This document shows, piece by piece, positions 11,448-12,124 of a stretch of 12,124 nt of DNA. The notes under the pieces were generated by a model. The model saw only the letters and a list, made by a program, of their open reading frames with translations. It was not told where the DNA came from and searched no databases. The DNA is from 13-2-20CM-68-14 sp035640035. GTDB lineage: Bacteria > Actinomycetota > Thermoleophilia > Gaiellales > Gaiellaceae. The position numbers were made by a program, and so were the translations under genes. Each line of letters starts with the position of its first letter. Position 1 is the stretch's first letter. The stretch lies in assembly GCA_035640035.1 (NCBI GenBank), contig DASQWX010000135.1, positions 1 through 12,124 of the forward strand. The letters are read 5' to 3'.

Positions 11448-12124
11448 GCCGCTCGCACCGCGGCTTCGTAGACACGGTCGCGAGAGAGCTTGTCGAGCTC
11501 GTCCGAGAGGAGGTCTGCAGGAAGGGGCGGGTCCCCTGGCGGAAACGGCGCCGGTTCGCCGTCGATCTCGACTCCGACCAGGCGGTCGGACGGGTCGTGC
11601 TCGAGCTCGATCGAGCGACCCAGCCGGGAACGGAGCCAGCCGGCGAGGAGACATGCCTGAGCCGCCGTCCCGGTCACCTTGATCCGCTCGACGTCGGCGA
11701 TCCCGGGCCAGAGCGAGGCGAGCATCGGCCGCCAGCGGCTCGTCCGCGCCCAGGCGATGTCCGAGACGGCGACGCGATCGAAGACCTCGGCGAACCCTGC
11801 GTAAGGCTCCGGCAGGTCCGGCCATTCGGTGCTGTCGACGATCAACCGGTCGACGACGTCCATCAGCTCGTCGAAGGCGGAAGAGTCGAACACAGGCAAC
11901 CCCCGCCAGCGCAGAAACACCGGCAGATCAGGGATCAGCAGCGGCTCGACGACGCTGGCCGGATGCTCGGCGCTCGTCCCGTGCAGCCGGATCCGGATCG
12001 TGTCGGTGCAGATGACCCGGCTCTCGCTGATCGGAAACGACTCGGAGCAGACATCCCCCTCGAGCCCTCCGTCGCCGGATTGCGGGAAGAGCACGATCGT
12101 CCGCGAGGGATGCCGGGCCGCAAG
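11441..12124 (-). CDS. opcA: Glucose-6-phosphate dehydrogenase assembly protein OpcA, C-terminal part
   Basis: 227 residues are visible; the frame stays open to the window edge and the N-terminus lies beyond it. GTG 12094 is not the start, because the frame upstream reads LAARHPSRTIVLF, a core OpcA strand. Other OpcA features: SRVICTDTIRIRLHG, VVEPLLIPDLPVFLRWRG, FDELMDVVDRLIVDSTEWPD, a Trp-rich SDIAWARTSRWRPMLASLW segment, and a C-terminal LSRDRVYEAAV. OpcA promotes assembly and activity of Zwf, the first enzyme of the oxidative pentose phosphate pathway, and is known mainly from actinobacteria and cyanobacteria. In actinobacteria it usually follows zwf, which would then lie to the right of this window. 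It converges on the arylsulfotransferase-like gene with 8 bp between the stops. Confidence 0.93.
   Translation of the reverse strand, partial: LAARHPSRTIVLFPQSGDGGLEGDVCSESFPISESRVICTDTIRIRLHGTSAEHPASVVEPLLIPDLPVFLRWRGLPVFDSSAFDELMDVVDRLIVDSTEWPDLPEPYAGFAEVFDRVAVSDIAWARTSRWRPMLASLWPGIADVERIKVTGTAAQACLLAGWLRSRLGRSIELEHDPSDRLVGVEIDGEPAPFPPGDPPLPADLLSDELDKLSRDRVYEAAVRAAV

Noticed and set aside
9873..11825. 650-residue open frame on the minus strand
   Set aside because: It is antisense to the whole arylsulfotransferase-like gene and overlaps opcA out of frame. Its Arg/Pro/Asp-rich composition is typical of GC-rich shadow frames, and no domain is recognisable.

Overview
The window is very GC-rich, dense bacterial DNA (12.1 kb; no intergenic gap exceeds about 165 bp; no rRNA, tRNA or CRISPR seen). 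The OpcA homologue at the right end, frequent GTG/TTG starts, possible leaderless starts and an ECF sigma/DUF4349 pair point to a high-GC actinobacterium. The protein style resembles uncultured Thermoleophilia (Gaiellales/Solirubrobacterales), but that placement is inference from memory of the families, not a search.

Left end (1-1092, minus strand): an amino-acid ABC importer operon. A GlnQ-type ATPase is followed by the start of a periplasmic binding protein cut by the window edge, with an ATGA overlap. A sigma70-like promoter (TTGACT-17 bp-TTTTAT) lies upstream. Divergent from it is a small hydrophilic 81-residue protein. It converges on a conserved-looking 94-residue hypothetical gene, with two hairpins between their stops.

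Centre left (1751-5720, plus strand): an overlapping respiratory operon. It holds coxB (CuA subunit with fused cytochrome c domain, hence caa3-type), coxA (haem-copper catalytic subunit with all ligands), ctaB (haem O synthase) with an N-terminal four-helix extension resembling half of the haem A synthase CtaA, and a 57-residue one-helix protein. Subunit III and a full CtaA are absent here.

Centre (5662-8160, plus strand): an amidase-signature hydrolase with an intact Lys-Ser-Ser triad but no convincing start codon, then a secreted HEXXH metallopeptidase-like protein.

8153-8332: a compact 170-bp element with 19-bp terminal inverted repeats, flanked exactly by a 5-bp direct repeat (CGTTC). 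It provides the TAG stops of both convergent neighbours and can fold into a multibranched RNA whose wobble pairs favour the plus strand. This is the most interesting undescribed object in the window.

Right (8325-12124): an ECF sigma factor translationally coupled to a two-helix DUF4349 membrane protein (minus strand); divergently, a secreted arylsulfotransferase-like protein (plus strand). This ends in a perfect 22-bp palindrome shared with the stop of a convergent opcA (minus strand, N-terminus outside the window), the assembly factor of glucose-6-phosphate dehydrogenase.
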